Source: Leptothrix discophora (GTDB lineage Bacteria; Pseudomonadota; Gammaproteobacteria; Burkholderiales; Burkholderiaceae_C). From it: DNA of 64,000 nt. The notes under the pieces are model-generated. The model ran no database searches. It saw only the letters and a program-made list of their open reading frames with translations, and had not been told where the DNA came from. The position numbers and the translations under genes were made by a program. The stretch lies in assembly GCF_030705305.1 (NCBI RefSeq), contig NZ_JAUZEE010000001.1:62001-126000 (forward strand), in the 5' to 3' direction. This document shows positions 52,991 to 61,825 of this stretch, piece after piece; position 1 is the first letter of the stretch, and each line of letters opens with the position of its first letter.

Positions 52991-53338
52991 GCGTGCGCCG
53001 AGGCGGCCCCGAGGGCGGTCGACATTCCCGAACTCGGGAAGCGCGCTTCCTGATTGCGGGAGCCAGGGGCCGGGCTTTCCCGCCCTTGCACACGCCGCGC
53101 ACGAGCCCCGTTCGGGTCACCGTTCGGGGCCTGCGGCGGGTCATCCAGCCCTTGTCACGACCGGTCCCTGCGCAGGCTCGCCGCGCTGCAACACAAGTCA
53201 CCGTGCGTCACCGGCGGCACGCCAGGTTGGCTCGGTGGCGTGACGAATGGCACAGAAGCTGCTGACCGGAACCCCATGTCGCGCACTGGGATCGCCCCGA
53301 CCGGGCGAGGTCCGCGACAGGCCGTGCGGAGGCATGGA
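52991..53338. promoter_or_regulatory. Intergenic region before the tetraheme cytochrome gene
   Basis: 348 bp. It contains a 16-bp inverted repeat TTCCCGA-AC-TCGGGAA (53025-53040), two direct CCGTTCGGG copies (53108-53116, 53120-53128) and a possible sigma-54 -24/-12 element at 53248-53263 (TGGCAC, with GG-N10-GC spacing but a weak -12 box). A ribosome-binding site GGAGG lies at 53328-53332. Operator and promoter functions are inferred. Confidence 0.45.
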
Positions 53339-54268
53339 ATGCAGAACAACGCAGTCACGAACAGGAACCCGGCTCCAGCGCGCCTGGCCGCGCCGGTCTG
53401 GCGCCGCCTGCTGGCGGGCATCGGCGCGGTGCTGGTGCTGGCCACCGGCGTGATGCAGGCCGACAGCGTGTCGGCCGGCATCGCCGACACCCGCCACAAC
53501 CTGGGCTCCGGTCCGGGGCTGGCCGGTCGCAACAGCACGTCCGACACGGCCGAGGTCTGCGTGTTCTGCCACACGCCGCACGGTGCCGACGTCAACGCGC
53601 CCGCGCCGCTGTGGAACAAGCGCCTGGGCGCGGCGGGTGCGCCGGCCGGCGGAGGCACCTACACGACCTACGACACGCTGCAGACGCCGTCGCTGGACGG
53701 CACGGTCGCGCCGGTCGGATCGATCTCGATGGCCTGCCTGTCCTGCCACGACGGCACGCAGGCGATGGACAACGTCATCAACGCGCCCGGCTCGGGCGGC
53801 GTGGTGGCCGACGGCGGCGGCGTCGACGGCCGGGCCTACACCTGGAGCGGCAGCAGCGTCAGCGCGACCGGCCGCATCAGCGGCGGGCCGGGCCTGCTGG
53901 GCACCGACCTGTCCAACGACCACCCGATCGGCATCCAGTACTGCGGCGGCGGCCTGACGGGCAGCGGCACGACGGTCTCGGGCACCTGCAGCGACGGTGA
54001 CTTCCGCCAGCCGCAGACCCAGACCATCAACGGCAACCAGGTCTTCTGGGTCGATACCGGTGGTGCCGGCAAGCAGCGTACCGACCTGCCGCTGTACCAG
54101 CGCGCCACCGGCGGCCTGGGTCCGCTGGTCGAGTGCGCGAGCTGCCACGACCCGCACGTCTCGTCCGGCCAGGCCGGTCCGGCCGGCACCGGCCAGGTGG
54201 CGGGCGAGACCTTCCTGCGCATCTCCAACGCCTCCAGCGCGGTCTGCACGACCTGCCACGTCAAGTAA
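53339..54268 (+). CDS. Tetraheme c-type cytochrome
   Basis: 309 residues. Signal peptide (GIGAVLVLATGVMQADSVSA), then four CxxCH sites: CVFCHTPHG, CLSCHDG, CASCHDPH and CTTCH at the C-terminus. The arrangement HNLG..., CHTPHG, CHDPH resembles the doubled-CXXCH cytochromes of dissimilatory electron-transfer loci. A Cys pair (YCGGG...SGTCSDG) may form a disulfide. ATG 53339 follows the GGAGG ribosome-binding site. Eleven bp separate it from the parvulin gene. Confidence 0.88.
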   Translation: MQNNAVTNRNPAPARLAAPVWRRLLAGIGAVLVLATGVMQADSVSAGIADTRHNLGSGPGLAGRNSTSDTAEVCVFCHTPHGADVNAPAPLWNKRLGAAGAPAGGGTYTTYDTLQTPSLDGTVAPVGSISMACLSCHDGTQAMDNVINAPGSGGVVADGGGVDGRAYTWSGSSVSATGRISGGPGLLGTDLSNDHPIGIQYCGGGLTGSGTTVSGTCSDGDFRQPQTQTINGNQVFWVDTGGAGKQRTDLPLYQRATGGLGPLVECASCHDPHVSSGQAGPAGTGQVAGETFLRISNASSAVCTTCHVK

Positions 54269-54279
54269 GGACGGGCTGG

Positions 54280-55404
54280 ATGACGCGAGGCGTGGTGGGG
54301 ACAACGATGGGGTGCGTTCCGGGCAGGGGCTGGGGCTGGCGAGTGGCCGTGTCCGTGGTCAAGGCCGTGGCCATGGCCATGGCCATGCTCCTGCAGACCG
54401 CCGTCATGGCACCGGCCATGGCCGCAGAACCAGCGTCGCCTGCGGTGCCCGCCATGCCTTCGGCCGCGGCCATCGCCGCCGACGCCATCCCCTTCGCCCG
54501 CATCGGCGAGCAGGTCGTCACGCGTGGCGACTACCGCCGCGCGCTGGCCGTGGCGATGCGCCAGAAGTACTACCACGCCCAGCCGCCCGAGGCCGAGGTG
54601 GCCGCCTTCCAGCGCGAGATCGGCCAGGCCCTGGTCGACCGCCAGCTGCTGCTGGCCGAGGCGCGCCGGCGCGGCCTGCAGCCCGATGCGGCCAAGGTCG
54701 AGGCCCAGCTCGCGCCGCAGGCTCGTCGACTGAGCCAGTCGCCCGGCCTGGACGCCACCCACCGCGACCGCATGCTGGCGGCCTGGCGCTCGCAGTTCGA
54801 GGGCGATGACCTCATCAACCGCCTGCAGGCCGGCGTGCGTGCCTTCGCGCCGCCGGACGACGCCACGCTGCTGGCCTGGCATGCCCGCCACCGCGACCGC
54901 TTCATCGAGCCCGAACAGGTGCGCCTGAGCGTGATCCTGCTGAAGGTCGAGCCCAGCTCGAAGCAGGCCGTCTGGGACGCCGCCCATGCCGAGGCCGGCG
55001 AGCTGCACCGCCGCCTCGTGGCCGGTGCCGACTTCGCCGAGACGGCGCGGCTGCGGTCGGCCGATGCGAGCGCGGCCGACGGCGGCAGGCTCGACTACAT
55101 CCACCGCGGCATGCTGCCCGAGGCGCTGCACGGCGTCGTCGACGGCCTGCAGCCGGGTCAGCTCTCGGCCCCGGTGCAGGTGCTCGAAGGCGTGGCGCTG
55201 ATGCGCCTGGAAGACCGCCGGGCGGCGCGCGAGCGGCCGCTGGCGGAGGTTCGTGGTCGCGCGGTCGAGCTGTGGACCCGCGACGAGGGCGAGGCCCGCT
55301 GGCGCGCGCTGATCGAGCGGCTGCGCTCGGCCACGCCGGTCCAGATCGACGAGAGCGTCTATGCGCCGCTGCCGGCCCAGGAACCGAAGGCCCGGGCCGG
55401 CTGA
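54280..55404 (+). CDS. Parvulin-type peptidyl-prolyl isomerase, periplasmic
   Basis: 374 residues. N-terminal signal (AMAMAMLLQTAVMAPAMA) and a SurA/PrsA-like chaperone part: ARIGEQVVTRGDYRRAL, ALVDRQLLLAEARRRGL, then a rotamase domain EQVRLSVILLK, FAETARLRSADASAADGGRL, GMLPEALHGVVDGLQPGQLS and VLEGVALMRLEDR. It likely helps fold the barrel encoded next or its exported partners, as in porin-cytochrome loci. ATG 54280 has a GGACGGG ribosome-binding site 7 bp upstream. Confidence 0.85.
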   Translation: MTRGVVGTTMGCVPGRGWGWRVAVSVVKAVAMAMAMLLQTAVMAPAMAAEPASPAVPAMPSAAAIAADAIPFARIGEQVVTRGDYRRALAVAMRQKYYHAQPPEAEVAAFQREIGQALVDRQLLLAEARRRGLQPDAAKVEAQLAPQARRLSQSPGLDATHRDRMLAAWRSQFEGDDLINRLQAGVRAFAPPDDATLLAWHARHRDRFIEPEQVRLSVILLKVEPSSKQAVWDAAHAEAGELHRRLVAGADFAETARLRSADASAADGGRLDYIHRGMLPEALHGVVDGLQPGQLSAPVQVLEGVALMRLEDRRAARERPLAEVRGRAVELWTRDEGEARWRALIERLRSATPVQIDESVYAPLPAQEPKARAG

Positions 55405-55438
55405 GCGCCGGCCATCGGGGCGGACCAGGGTGTCACGG

Positions 55439-57631
55439 ATGTCCGCGTTGCACCGGGGCCCATCCAGAAGCGCGCCGGTGCGAGGGCGTGGTCGCGCGGT
55501 CGTGCGCCTGCTGCCGACCGCCGCCGCGGTCGCGCTGCTCATGCTGCGCGCCGGCCCCGTGCAGGCCGCAGCCTTCTCGCCCGGCCCGGTGATCGGTGCG
55601 GTCGACGATTCGACCGCCAGCGCGCTGGAAGCCGGCGTCGTGCGGACCGGCAGCGAGGCGCCGGCCGCGGGCGGCATCGTCTGGGGCTTCGCGCCGGTGC
55701 GCCTGGGCGGCAGCGTCTCGCTGGACCTGCGCCGCCAGCGCCTGGAGGACGGCCGCCGCAACACCCAGGGCCTGAGCTACGCCGAGCTGCAATGGGCCAC
55801 GCATGTCTGGGAGCCATGGTTCATCCAGTTGCGCGGGGGCTTTGGCGCACTGGTGGCGCGCGACGTCTCGCGCCAGTCCGACGGCTCGACCACCGCGACC
55901 AGCCATGCCGGCACCGGCAACGTCGCGGTGTCGGTGTTCCCGCAGAGCCGCTTCCCCTTCGAGCTGCGCGCCGACGTCAGCGACAGCCGGGTGCGTGGCG
56001 ACCACGTCGGCAGCGATTACCGCCTGCGCCGGCTCATCATCGACCAGAGCTGGCGGCCGCTCAACGGCACCGACAGCTACGCCGTCAACGTCGAGCACAG
56101 CACGCTGGAAACGCTCGACGGCACCTTCAGCGGCAGCACCGACCGGGTCGACAGCCTGCGCGCCCAGGCCCTGCTGCAGCGCGACGTCCACCGCTTCGAG
56201 TGGAGCGGCCAGCTCAGCCGCAACCTGCGCAGCGACAGCGAGGACCGCAGCCGCTACGCCAACCTCAGCGCCCGCCACGCCTGGCAGCCGCTGGGTGAGG
56301 TGCAGGTTGACACGCTGGCGACCTGGAACGAGGTGCGCCTGCATGCCGGCCTGCTGGCCAACCGGCAGGATACCGAGACCGACATCCGCCAGATCGCCAG
56401 CTTCGCGAGCTGGCGGCCGCTGCTGGCGCGCGGCGAGGACGGCACCGGCCTGTCGCCACTCCAGGTCACCGGCAGCCTGCGCCTGGTCGAGGCCGACACC
56501 GGCATCCGCAGCCTCAACGCCGGCCTGGGCAGCAGCAGCCGCTCGGGCCTGCGGGCGGCCAACGTCGCACTGGGCCTGACGCGCGAGCTGACGCCGTCGT
56601 GGCGGCTCTCGGGCGGCGTGTCCGGCACCCGCATCGAGACGGCGGTCAGCAGTGCCAGCGGCGCGGCCGCCACGCTCGCCACGCCGGACACGTCCAGCAC
56701 CGTGCAGACCGGCAACGTCACGCTGGGCTGGGCGCCGGTGGGCGTGCTGCTGGGGGGCTCGACGGGGGACGGCGCGGGTGCGGGTGTGGGTGTGGGTGCA
56801 GGTGCGGGAGCCTGGCGCTACACGCCCGGCGCATCGGCCAGCCTGGGTGCCAGCCGCAGCAGCGGCGTGGTGGCGACCCCTTCGGGCAACGCGCCGTCCA
56901 GCCGTCGCCTGACCCAGGGCGCGCAGTTCAACCACGGCCTGGGGCGCGACTGGCTGGGCGAGGACGGCGGCAGCCTGTCGGTGCAGCTCGGCCAGAGCCT
57001 GGGTGCCCTGCACGACAGCCAGAGCCGCAGCACCGTGCGGGCCCTGGCTCACACGCTGGGCCTGTACTGGCAGGGCGGCCTGAGCGGCGAGGGCAGCACG
57101 GCGTCCTACGGCTATGCCAGCGCGTCCTACAGCGACTCGCGCACGCTGGCGGGTGCGGGCGCGGGCGCGGGCACGGCCGGTGTCAGCAACGGTGCGGGCG
57201 GGCGCTTCCAGCTGGTCAACGTGCAGCTCAGCCGCCGCACCGGGCTGTCGCGCCACAGCAGCTGGAGCGGCAACCTGACCGCCCAGGGCAGCCGCAGCGA
57301 CACCACCCAGATCGACGTCTTCACCGGCCAGGTCCGCCTGGGCGGTCCGGGCTGGCTGCCCTTCTACAGCGGCTCGCTGAGCTACGAGCACCTGCGCGTG
57401 GCCGACGTGCCGCGGCTGCGCTACACGGCCACGCTGACGGTCAACAGCCAGTCCTTCGAGAGCCGCGCCGCCGGCGACATCGACGCGCTGCGCGAGCGCG
57501 TCACCGAGTCGATCGAGAACCGGCTGGACTACACCGTCGGCCAGCTTGAACTGCGCCTGCTCGCACGCGCGGCACGGGTCGACGGCCGGCCCGTCAGCCT
57601 GATCGGCGCACGCGCGCTGAGGCGCTTCTGA
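55439..57631 (+). CDS. Outer-membrane beta-barrel protein (MtrB-like porin candidate)
   Basis: 730 residues. Signal peptide (LLPTAAAVALLMLRAGPVQA). The rest is alternating amphipathic beta strands (GGSVSLDLRRQR, WFIQLRGGFGALVARDV, RLRRLIIDQSW, VNVEHSTLETL) and a C-terminal Phe (LRRF), as expected for BamA-inserted barrels. Size and position match the porins that sheathe multiheme conduits, but no MtrB N-terminal CxxC is seen. Two Gly/Ala-rich low-complexity stretches lie near 444-458 and 567-584. Start ATG 55439; the open frame begins at 55361, inside the parvulin gene. Confidence 0.8.
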   Translation: MSALHRGPSRSAPVRGRGRAVVRLLPTAAAVALLMLRAGPVQAAAFSPGPVIGAVDDSTASALEAGVVRTGSEAPAAGGIVWGFAPVRLGGSVSLDLRRQRLEDGRRNTQGLSYAELQWATHVWEPWFIQLRGGFGALVARDVSRQSDGSTTATSHAGTGNVAVSVFPQSRFPFELRADVSDSRVRGDHVGSDYRLRRLIIDQSWRPLNGTDSYAVNVEHSTLETLDGTFSGSTDRVDSLRAQALLQRDVHRFEWSGQLSRNLRSDSEDRSRYANLSARHAWQPLGEVQVDTLATWNEVRLHAGLLANRQDTETDIRQIASFASWRPLLARGEDGTGLSPLQVTGSLRLVEADTGIRSLNAGLGSSSRSGLRAANVALGLTRELTPSWRLSGGVSGTRIETAVSSASGAAATLATPDTSSTVQTGNVTLGWAPVGVLLGGSTGDGAGAGVGVGAGAGAWRYTPGASASLGASRSSGVVATPSGNAPSSRRLTQGAQFNHGLGRDWLGEDGGSLSVQLGQSLGALHDSQSRSTVRALAHTLGLYWQGGLSGEGSTASYGYASASYSDSRTLAGAGAGAGTAGVSNGAGGRFQLVNVQLSRRTGLSRHSSWSGNLTAQGSRSDTTQIDVFTGQVRLGGPGWLPFYSGSLSYEHLRVADVPRLRYTATLTVNSQSFESRAAGDIDALRERVTESIENRLDYTVGQLELRLLARAARVDGRPVSLIGARALRRF

Positions 57632-57681
57632 CCGCCGCCCATGACCCAGCCATCGTTCACCCACCCCCGCAGGAGCCCGTC

Positions 57682-58146
57682 TTGAAACCACCCCGCCACA
57701 GCCCGTCGCGCTGGCTGTCCCTGCTCGCACTGGCCCTGCTGTCGTTCTGGCTGGGCCTGGCCGGACCGGCCCGTGCCGAATACGGCGACATCGTCATCAA
57801 CAACTACTCGGACGCGGCCGGCATGCGGCCGGTGGTGTTCCCGCACTGGTTCCACCGCGTGCGCTTCCGCTGCAAGGTCTGCCATGCCGACCTCGGTTTC
57901 CAGTTCAAGGCCGGTGGCAACCAGATCAACATGCTCAAGATCATCGACGGCCAGTACTGCGGCGCCTGCCACAACGGCGAGGTCGCCTGGTCGGCCGAGA
58001 ACTGCAACCTGTGCCACGCCGGCAAGCCCGGCACGCCGACCCAGGTACACGAGAGCACGCTGCAGCGCTTTGGCGTCAACGTGCCGTCGTCGCCCGCTGC
58101 GGCGGCCTCAGGGGCCACGCCGGCCGCTCCCGCCAACAAACGCTAG
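57682..58146 (+). CDS. c7-type triheme cytochrome (copy A)
   Basis: 154 residues. Signal peptide (LLALALLSFWLGLAGPARA), then YGDIVINNYSD and the c7 core: FPHWFHRVRFRCKVCH, CGACH, CNLCH, three hemes with FPHxxH histidines as likely distal ligands. TTG start at 57682 with AGGAG ribosome-binding site. Nearly the same protein as copy A' at 61822. Periplasmic electron carrier; it follows the barrel gene by 50 bp. Confidence 0.88.
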   Translation: MKPPRHSPSRWLSLLALALLSFWLGLAGPARAEYGDIVINNYSDAAGMRPVVFPHWFHRVRFRCKVCHADLGFQFKAGGNQINMLKIIDGQYCGACHNGEVAWSAENCNLCHAGKPGTPTQVHESTLQRFGVNVPSSPAAAASGATPAAPANKR

Positions 58147-58156
58147 GTCGACCGCG

Positions 58157-59299
58157 ATGCAAGCCCACCTTCCACGCACCCTGACCCGCCTGGCCGGACT
58201 GGCCGCTTTCGCCTTGGCAGCGCTGTCCGTCCTGTTCACCGGCCCCGCCCAGGCCCAGGCGCCGGACCGCGCCTACGCCAAGCAGGTCTACGACGGCATC
58301 TGCGCCGGCTGCCATGCCAGCGGCGTGCTCAGCGCGCCCAAGTTCGGCCACGCGGCCGACTGGACCCCGCGCGCCAAGGCGGCCGGCGGTCTCGACGGGC
58401 TGGTCAGGAGCGCCACCGCCGGCACCGCCAAGGGCATGCCGCCCAAGGGCGGTCGGCCGGACCTGTCGCCCGAGCAGCTCAAGGCCGTCATCGCCTACAT
58501 GATGAGCGGCGGCAGCCAGCCGGCCGATGCGGCGGCGGCCAAGCCGGCGGCCGCACCGGCTGCGGCAGCGCCGGCCAAGCCGACGGCTGCGGCCAAGGCC
58601 GACGTGAAGGCTGACGTGAAGGCCGACGTGAAGGCGCCAACGGTCGCCGTTGCGGCGGCACCGGCCGCAGCCCCGGCACCGGCAGCAGCCGCCGCACCCG
58701 TCGCGGTCGCCGCAGCGGAACCGCCCGCCGCACCGCCGGCCAGCCGCGCGGTCGTGCCCACGCCGGCGCCGTCGCGCGAGGTCAATGCCTTCAACCGCCT
58801 GCTCAAGCCGGCCGCCAGGCACAACCGGCCGGCGGTGGAGTCGGGCATCCACGACCCGACCAACGACATGACGCTGCAGCTGCAGCCGCCGGCCACCGCC
58901 TTCGCCGACCTGCCCAAGAGCCCGGCGGGCAACCACGTCGACTGGGTCAAGGCGCTCGACGGCAAGGCCATCGCGCCGCGCTGGGACCGGCTCGATCCGG
59001 CCGCCAACGCGGTCGTGATGGACCTGAACATCGTGCGCGAGGTCAAGGGCTCCATGCCCGACGTGGTCTACCCGCACAAGCAGCACACCGAGTGGCTGGA
59101 CTGCTCGAACTGCCACCCGGCGATCTTCATGCCGCAGAAGGGCGCCAACCAGATCAGCATGGCGGCCATCCTGCTGGGCCAGAAGTGCGGCGTCTGCCAC
59201 GGCAAGGTCGCCTTCCCGGTGTCCGAATGCCGGCTCTGCCACTCGAAGAAGAAGGCCGAGCCGGCGCCCGCCAGCGCGGCGGTGGAGCGCAAGCCTTGA
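58157..59299 (+). CDS. Fused cytochrome c + c7-type triheme cytochrome (copy B)
   Basis: 380 residues. Signal peptide (ALAALSVLFTGPAQA), then a monoheme class I domain with CAGCH (DGICAGCHASGV) and AYMMSGG, an Ala/Pro/Lys-rich linker of about 100 residues including a repeated KADV (three 12-bp units at 58598-58633), and a C-terminal triheme module YPHKQHTEWLDCSNCH, CGVCH, CRLCH. The last 150 residues match copy B' at 61202. A flexible-linked wire between a cytochrome c domain and a c7 module is implied. ATG 58157. Confidence 0.88.
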   Translation: MQAHLPRTLTRLAGLAAFALAALSVLFTGPAQAQAPDRAYAKQVYDGICAGCHASGVLSAPKFGHAADWTPRAKAAGGLDGLVRSATAGTAKGMPPKGGRPDLSPEQLKAVIAYMMSGGSQPADAAAAKPAAAPAAAAPAKPTAAAKADVKADVKADVKAPTVAVAAAPAAAPAPAAAAAPVAVAAAEPPAAPPASRAVVPTPAPSREVNAFNRLLKPAARHNRPAVESGIHDPTNDMTLQLQPPATAFADLPKSPAGNHVDWVKALDGKAIAPRWDRLDPAANAVVMDLNIVREVKGSMPDVVYPHKQHTEWLDCSNCHPAIFMPQKGANQISMAAILLGQKCGVCHGKVAFPVSECRLCHSKKKAEPAPASAAVERKP

Positions 59300-60216
59300 A
59301 CCTGCCGACACGGCCACGCAGGCCCCGCGCCGGCTGGGGCTGGCAGCGCATGGCCGCAGCCTGCCTGCTGGCCGCCTCCGGCGTGCTGCCGGTGCGGGCC
59401 GAGGAAGACGCCGCGCTGCGCGCCCAGGTCGAGCAGAAGCTGCGCCTGGCCGGCATGCTGATCGCCGATTCGCCGGCGGCCCAGCGCATCGTCGCCAGCG
59501 GCCATGCCGAGGCCCGCGCGCACCTGGAGGAAGGCCGCGCCCACCAGGCCCAGGCCGCCGAGCTGCTGGCACGCGGCGAACTGGCGCAGGCCCGCAAGGC
59601 CATCGACGAGGCCTTGCGCCACCTCGGCAGCGCCCGCCGGCTGGTGCCCGACCCGGCCGCACGGCAGGCCCAGCTGCAGCGCCGCCACGGCGAGATGCTG
59701 GCCAGCACCGAGCGGCTGATCGAGGCCTGGCGCGGTCGCCAGTCCGAGTTGAGCGCGCAGGACAGCGCCGACCTCGCCAGTGCCACCGGCCTGCTCGACG
59801 GCTCGCGCCAGCAGGCCGCCCAGGGCCGGCATGAAGAGGCCATCGCCACGCTGGCGCGGGCCGAGAAGCTGCTGCTGGCCGGCTATTACCGCGGCGTCCA
59901 GAACGCCACGCTCGACTACACCCAGCGCGCCGACACGCCCGCCGAGGCCTACACGCTGGCGCTGACCCAGTACCGCGCGCTGGCCGACCTGCTGCCGCTG
60001 GCGGTGCGCGACCTCAAGCCCGCACCGGCCACGCTGGCGCTGGTCGAACGTTATGCGGCCGCCGCGTCGGCGCTCGAAGGCCAGGCGGTGCAGCGCCACC
60101 ATGCCGGCGACCTCGAGCAGGCCACCGCCGACCTGCGCAACGCCGTGCTGCAGGTCCAGCGCGCCCTGTCCACCGCCGGGCTCGCCACGCCTGCGCCCAC
60201 CGGAAGTTCGCCATGA
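59296..60216 (+). CDS. Exported helical protein of unknown function (copy C)
   Basis: About 306 residues. Signal-like stretch (AAACLLAASGVLPVRA), then only long amphipathic Ala/Leu/Arg/Glu helices (AQVEQKLRLAGMLIADSPAAQRI, EALRHLGSARRLVPD, LVERYAAAASALEGQAV), coiled-coil or TPR-like. No heme motif. TTG start overlaps the previous stop (TTGA); ATG 59350 is an alternative. It is paralogous to the next gene (shared xxIGILIxxSxAAQxI and LLDEAxR patterns). A scaffold for the cytochromes is a possible role, purely from context. Confidence 0.62.
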   Translation: MNLPTRPRRPRAGWGWQRMAAACLLAASGVLPVRAEEDAALRAQVEQKLRLAGMLIADSPAAQRIVASGHAEARAHLEEGRAHQAQAAELLARGELAQARKAIDEALRHLGSARRLVPDPAARQAQLQRRHGEMLASTERLIEAWRGRQSELSAQDSADLASATGLLDGSRQQAAQGRHEEAIATLARAEKLLLAGYYRGVQNATLDYTQRADTPAEAYTLALTQYRALADLLPLAVRDLKPAPATLALVERYAAAASALEGQAVQRHHAGDLEQATADLRNAVLQVQRALSTAGLATPAPTGSSP

Positions 60217-61193
60217 CGGCCCCGAAGTCCATTGCCTTGTCGACCCTCGCGCGGGTCCTGGCGTCGATCCTGGCGTCGATCCTTGCGTTTGCCTGGCCGG
60301 CACAGGCTCAGACCGTGAGCCCGCCGCCGCCGGCCTCCGCGCCACCGCCGCCCCGCTCGGCCCAGCCGCTCGATCCGGCCATGCTGGCGCGCCGGCTGCA
60401 GTCCATCGGCATCCTGATCGAGCGCTCGTCGGCGGCCCAGCAGATCGAGCGCAGCGGCGAGGCGACCGCGCGCGAGCGGCGCGACAACGCCCGGCTGATC
60501 CACCGCGAGGCCGGGCAGGCGCTGGACGCCGGCGAGGCCGAGCGCGCCGCCCGGCTGCTCGACGAGGCGGCCCGCGAGATGATGGCCGGCGTGCGCCTGG
60601 CCAAGCCCGAGCAGGTGGCCGGCGAGAAGGCCCGGCGCGACTTCGAGGCCCGGCTCGACAGCACCCGCGCCTTGCTCGCCGCGCAGCAGCGCATCACCGA
60701 CGAGAAGGCCGCCAGCGCGCCGTCCGCATCGAGCCGGCCGGTCACCCGCGAAGCCCGCGACGCGACCCGCGAGATCGAGCGCCGGCTGGCCGAGGCGCAG
60801 GCGCTGGCCCGCCAGGGCCGCATCGACGAGGCCCGCCCGCTGCTGGACCGCGCCTACCTGACCGCGCGGGTCTCGATCGAGTCGCTGCGGCGCGGTGACA
60901 CGCTGGTGCGCTCGCTGAACTTCGCCACGCCACGCGAGGAATACGACTACGAGATCGACCGCAACGACACCCACCGGATGCTGATCACCGTGCTGCTGGC
61001 CGACCGCAAGGATGCCCAGGGCGCGATGCCGGCGGGCATGCAGCCCTTCGTCGACAGGGCCGCCGCGCTGCGCACCGAGGCCGAGGCCCAGGCCAGGGCC
61101 GGCGATCACCTGGCGGCGATCCGCACGCTGGAGAACGCCACCCGCGAACTGGTGCGCGCCATCCGCGCCGGCGGCGTCTATATCCCTGGATAA
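60213..61193 (+). CDS. Exported helical protein of unknown function (copy C')
   Basis: 326 residues. Signal peptide (LASILASILAFAWPAQAQ), a Pro-rich stretch, then helical repeats (LARRLQSIGILIERSSAAQQIERSG, LLDEAAREMMAGVRLA, DATREIERRLAEAQALARQG) and a C-terminal DTHRMLITVLLAD...AIRTLENATRELVRAI. Same architecture as copy C. Start ATG overlaps its stop (ATGA), so translation is coupled. I do not recognise the family. Confidence 0.62.
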   Translation: MTAPKSIALSTLARVLASILASILAFAWPAQAQTVSPPPPASAPPPPRSAQPLDPAMLARRLQSIGILIERSSAAQQIERSGEATARERRDNARLIHREAGQALDAGEAERAARLLDEAAREMMAGVRLAKPEQVAGEKARRDFEARLDSTRALLAAQQRITDEKAASAPSASSRPVTREARDATREIERRLAEAQALARQGRIDEARPLLDRAYLTARVSIESLRRGDTLVRSLNFATPREEYDYEIDRNDTHRMLITVLLADRKDAQGAMPAGMQPFVDRAAALRTEAEAQARAGDHLAAIRTLENATRELVRAIRAGGVYIPG

Positions 61194-61201
61194 GCCCCCG
61201 C

Positions 61202-61825
61202 ATGGCACCAATGTGGCTTTCCTGCGCTGTGGCCTTGGCCCTGTGCCTCGGGCTGTTGCCGACACACGCCCAGACCCCCGCCGTGCGGGCGGCGGCGGTG
61301 GCGGCGTCGGCGCCCCGGGCGGCGTCGCCGTGGACGGCGCTGGCCGATGACGGGCTGCACGATCCGCGCAACCCGGCCATCGGCCTGCTGCAGCAGCCGG
61401 GCGAGGCACTCGCCGGCCTGCCGCGCGACACCGCCGGCAACCAGGTGCGCTGGGTCCAGGCGCTGGACCAGGGCGTGATCCAGCCGCGTGCCAACCTGAG
61501 CGCGGCCACGCCGGTGCGGGTGCGCGACCAGGACATCATCATTTCCAAGTACGGCTCGATGCCGGCGGTGCTGTTCCCGCATCGCCAGCACACGCTGTGG
61601 CTGGACTGCGCCAACTGCCACAACGGCCTGTTCAAGGACCAGGCCGGTGCCAACCGCTTCAGCATGCAGCGCATCCTCGACGGCGAGCAGTGCGGCGTCT
61701 GCCACGGTGCCGTGTCCTTCCCGCTGACCGAGTGCAACCGCTGCCACAGCGTGCCCAACGCGAGCCTGCGCGGCCGGCCCGATGTCGGCCCGGTGCGGCC
61801 GGTGGCGGAGGGCGGCCAGCGATGA
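61202..61825 (+). CDS. c7-type triheme cytochrome (copy B')
   Basis: 207 residues. Signal peptide (ALALCLGLLPTHAQ), an N-terminal region DGLHDPRNPAIGLLQQPGE matching the linker-proximal part of copy B, and the triheme core FPHRQHTLWLDCANCH, CGVCH, CNRCH. It lacks the monoheme domain and long linker of copy B. Stop overlaps the next ATG (ATGA). Confidence 0.88.
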   Translation: MAPMWLSCAVALALCLGLLPTHAQTPAVRAAAVAASAPRAASPWTALADDGLHDPRNPAIGLLQQPGEALAGLPRDTAGNQVRWVQALDQGVIQPRANLSAATPVRVRDQDIIISKYGSMPAVLFPHRQHTLWLDCANCHNGLFKDQAGANRFSMQRILDGEQCGVCHGAVSFPLTECNRCHSVPNASLRGRPDVGPVRPVAEGGQR

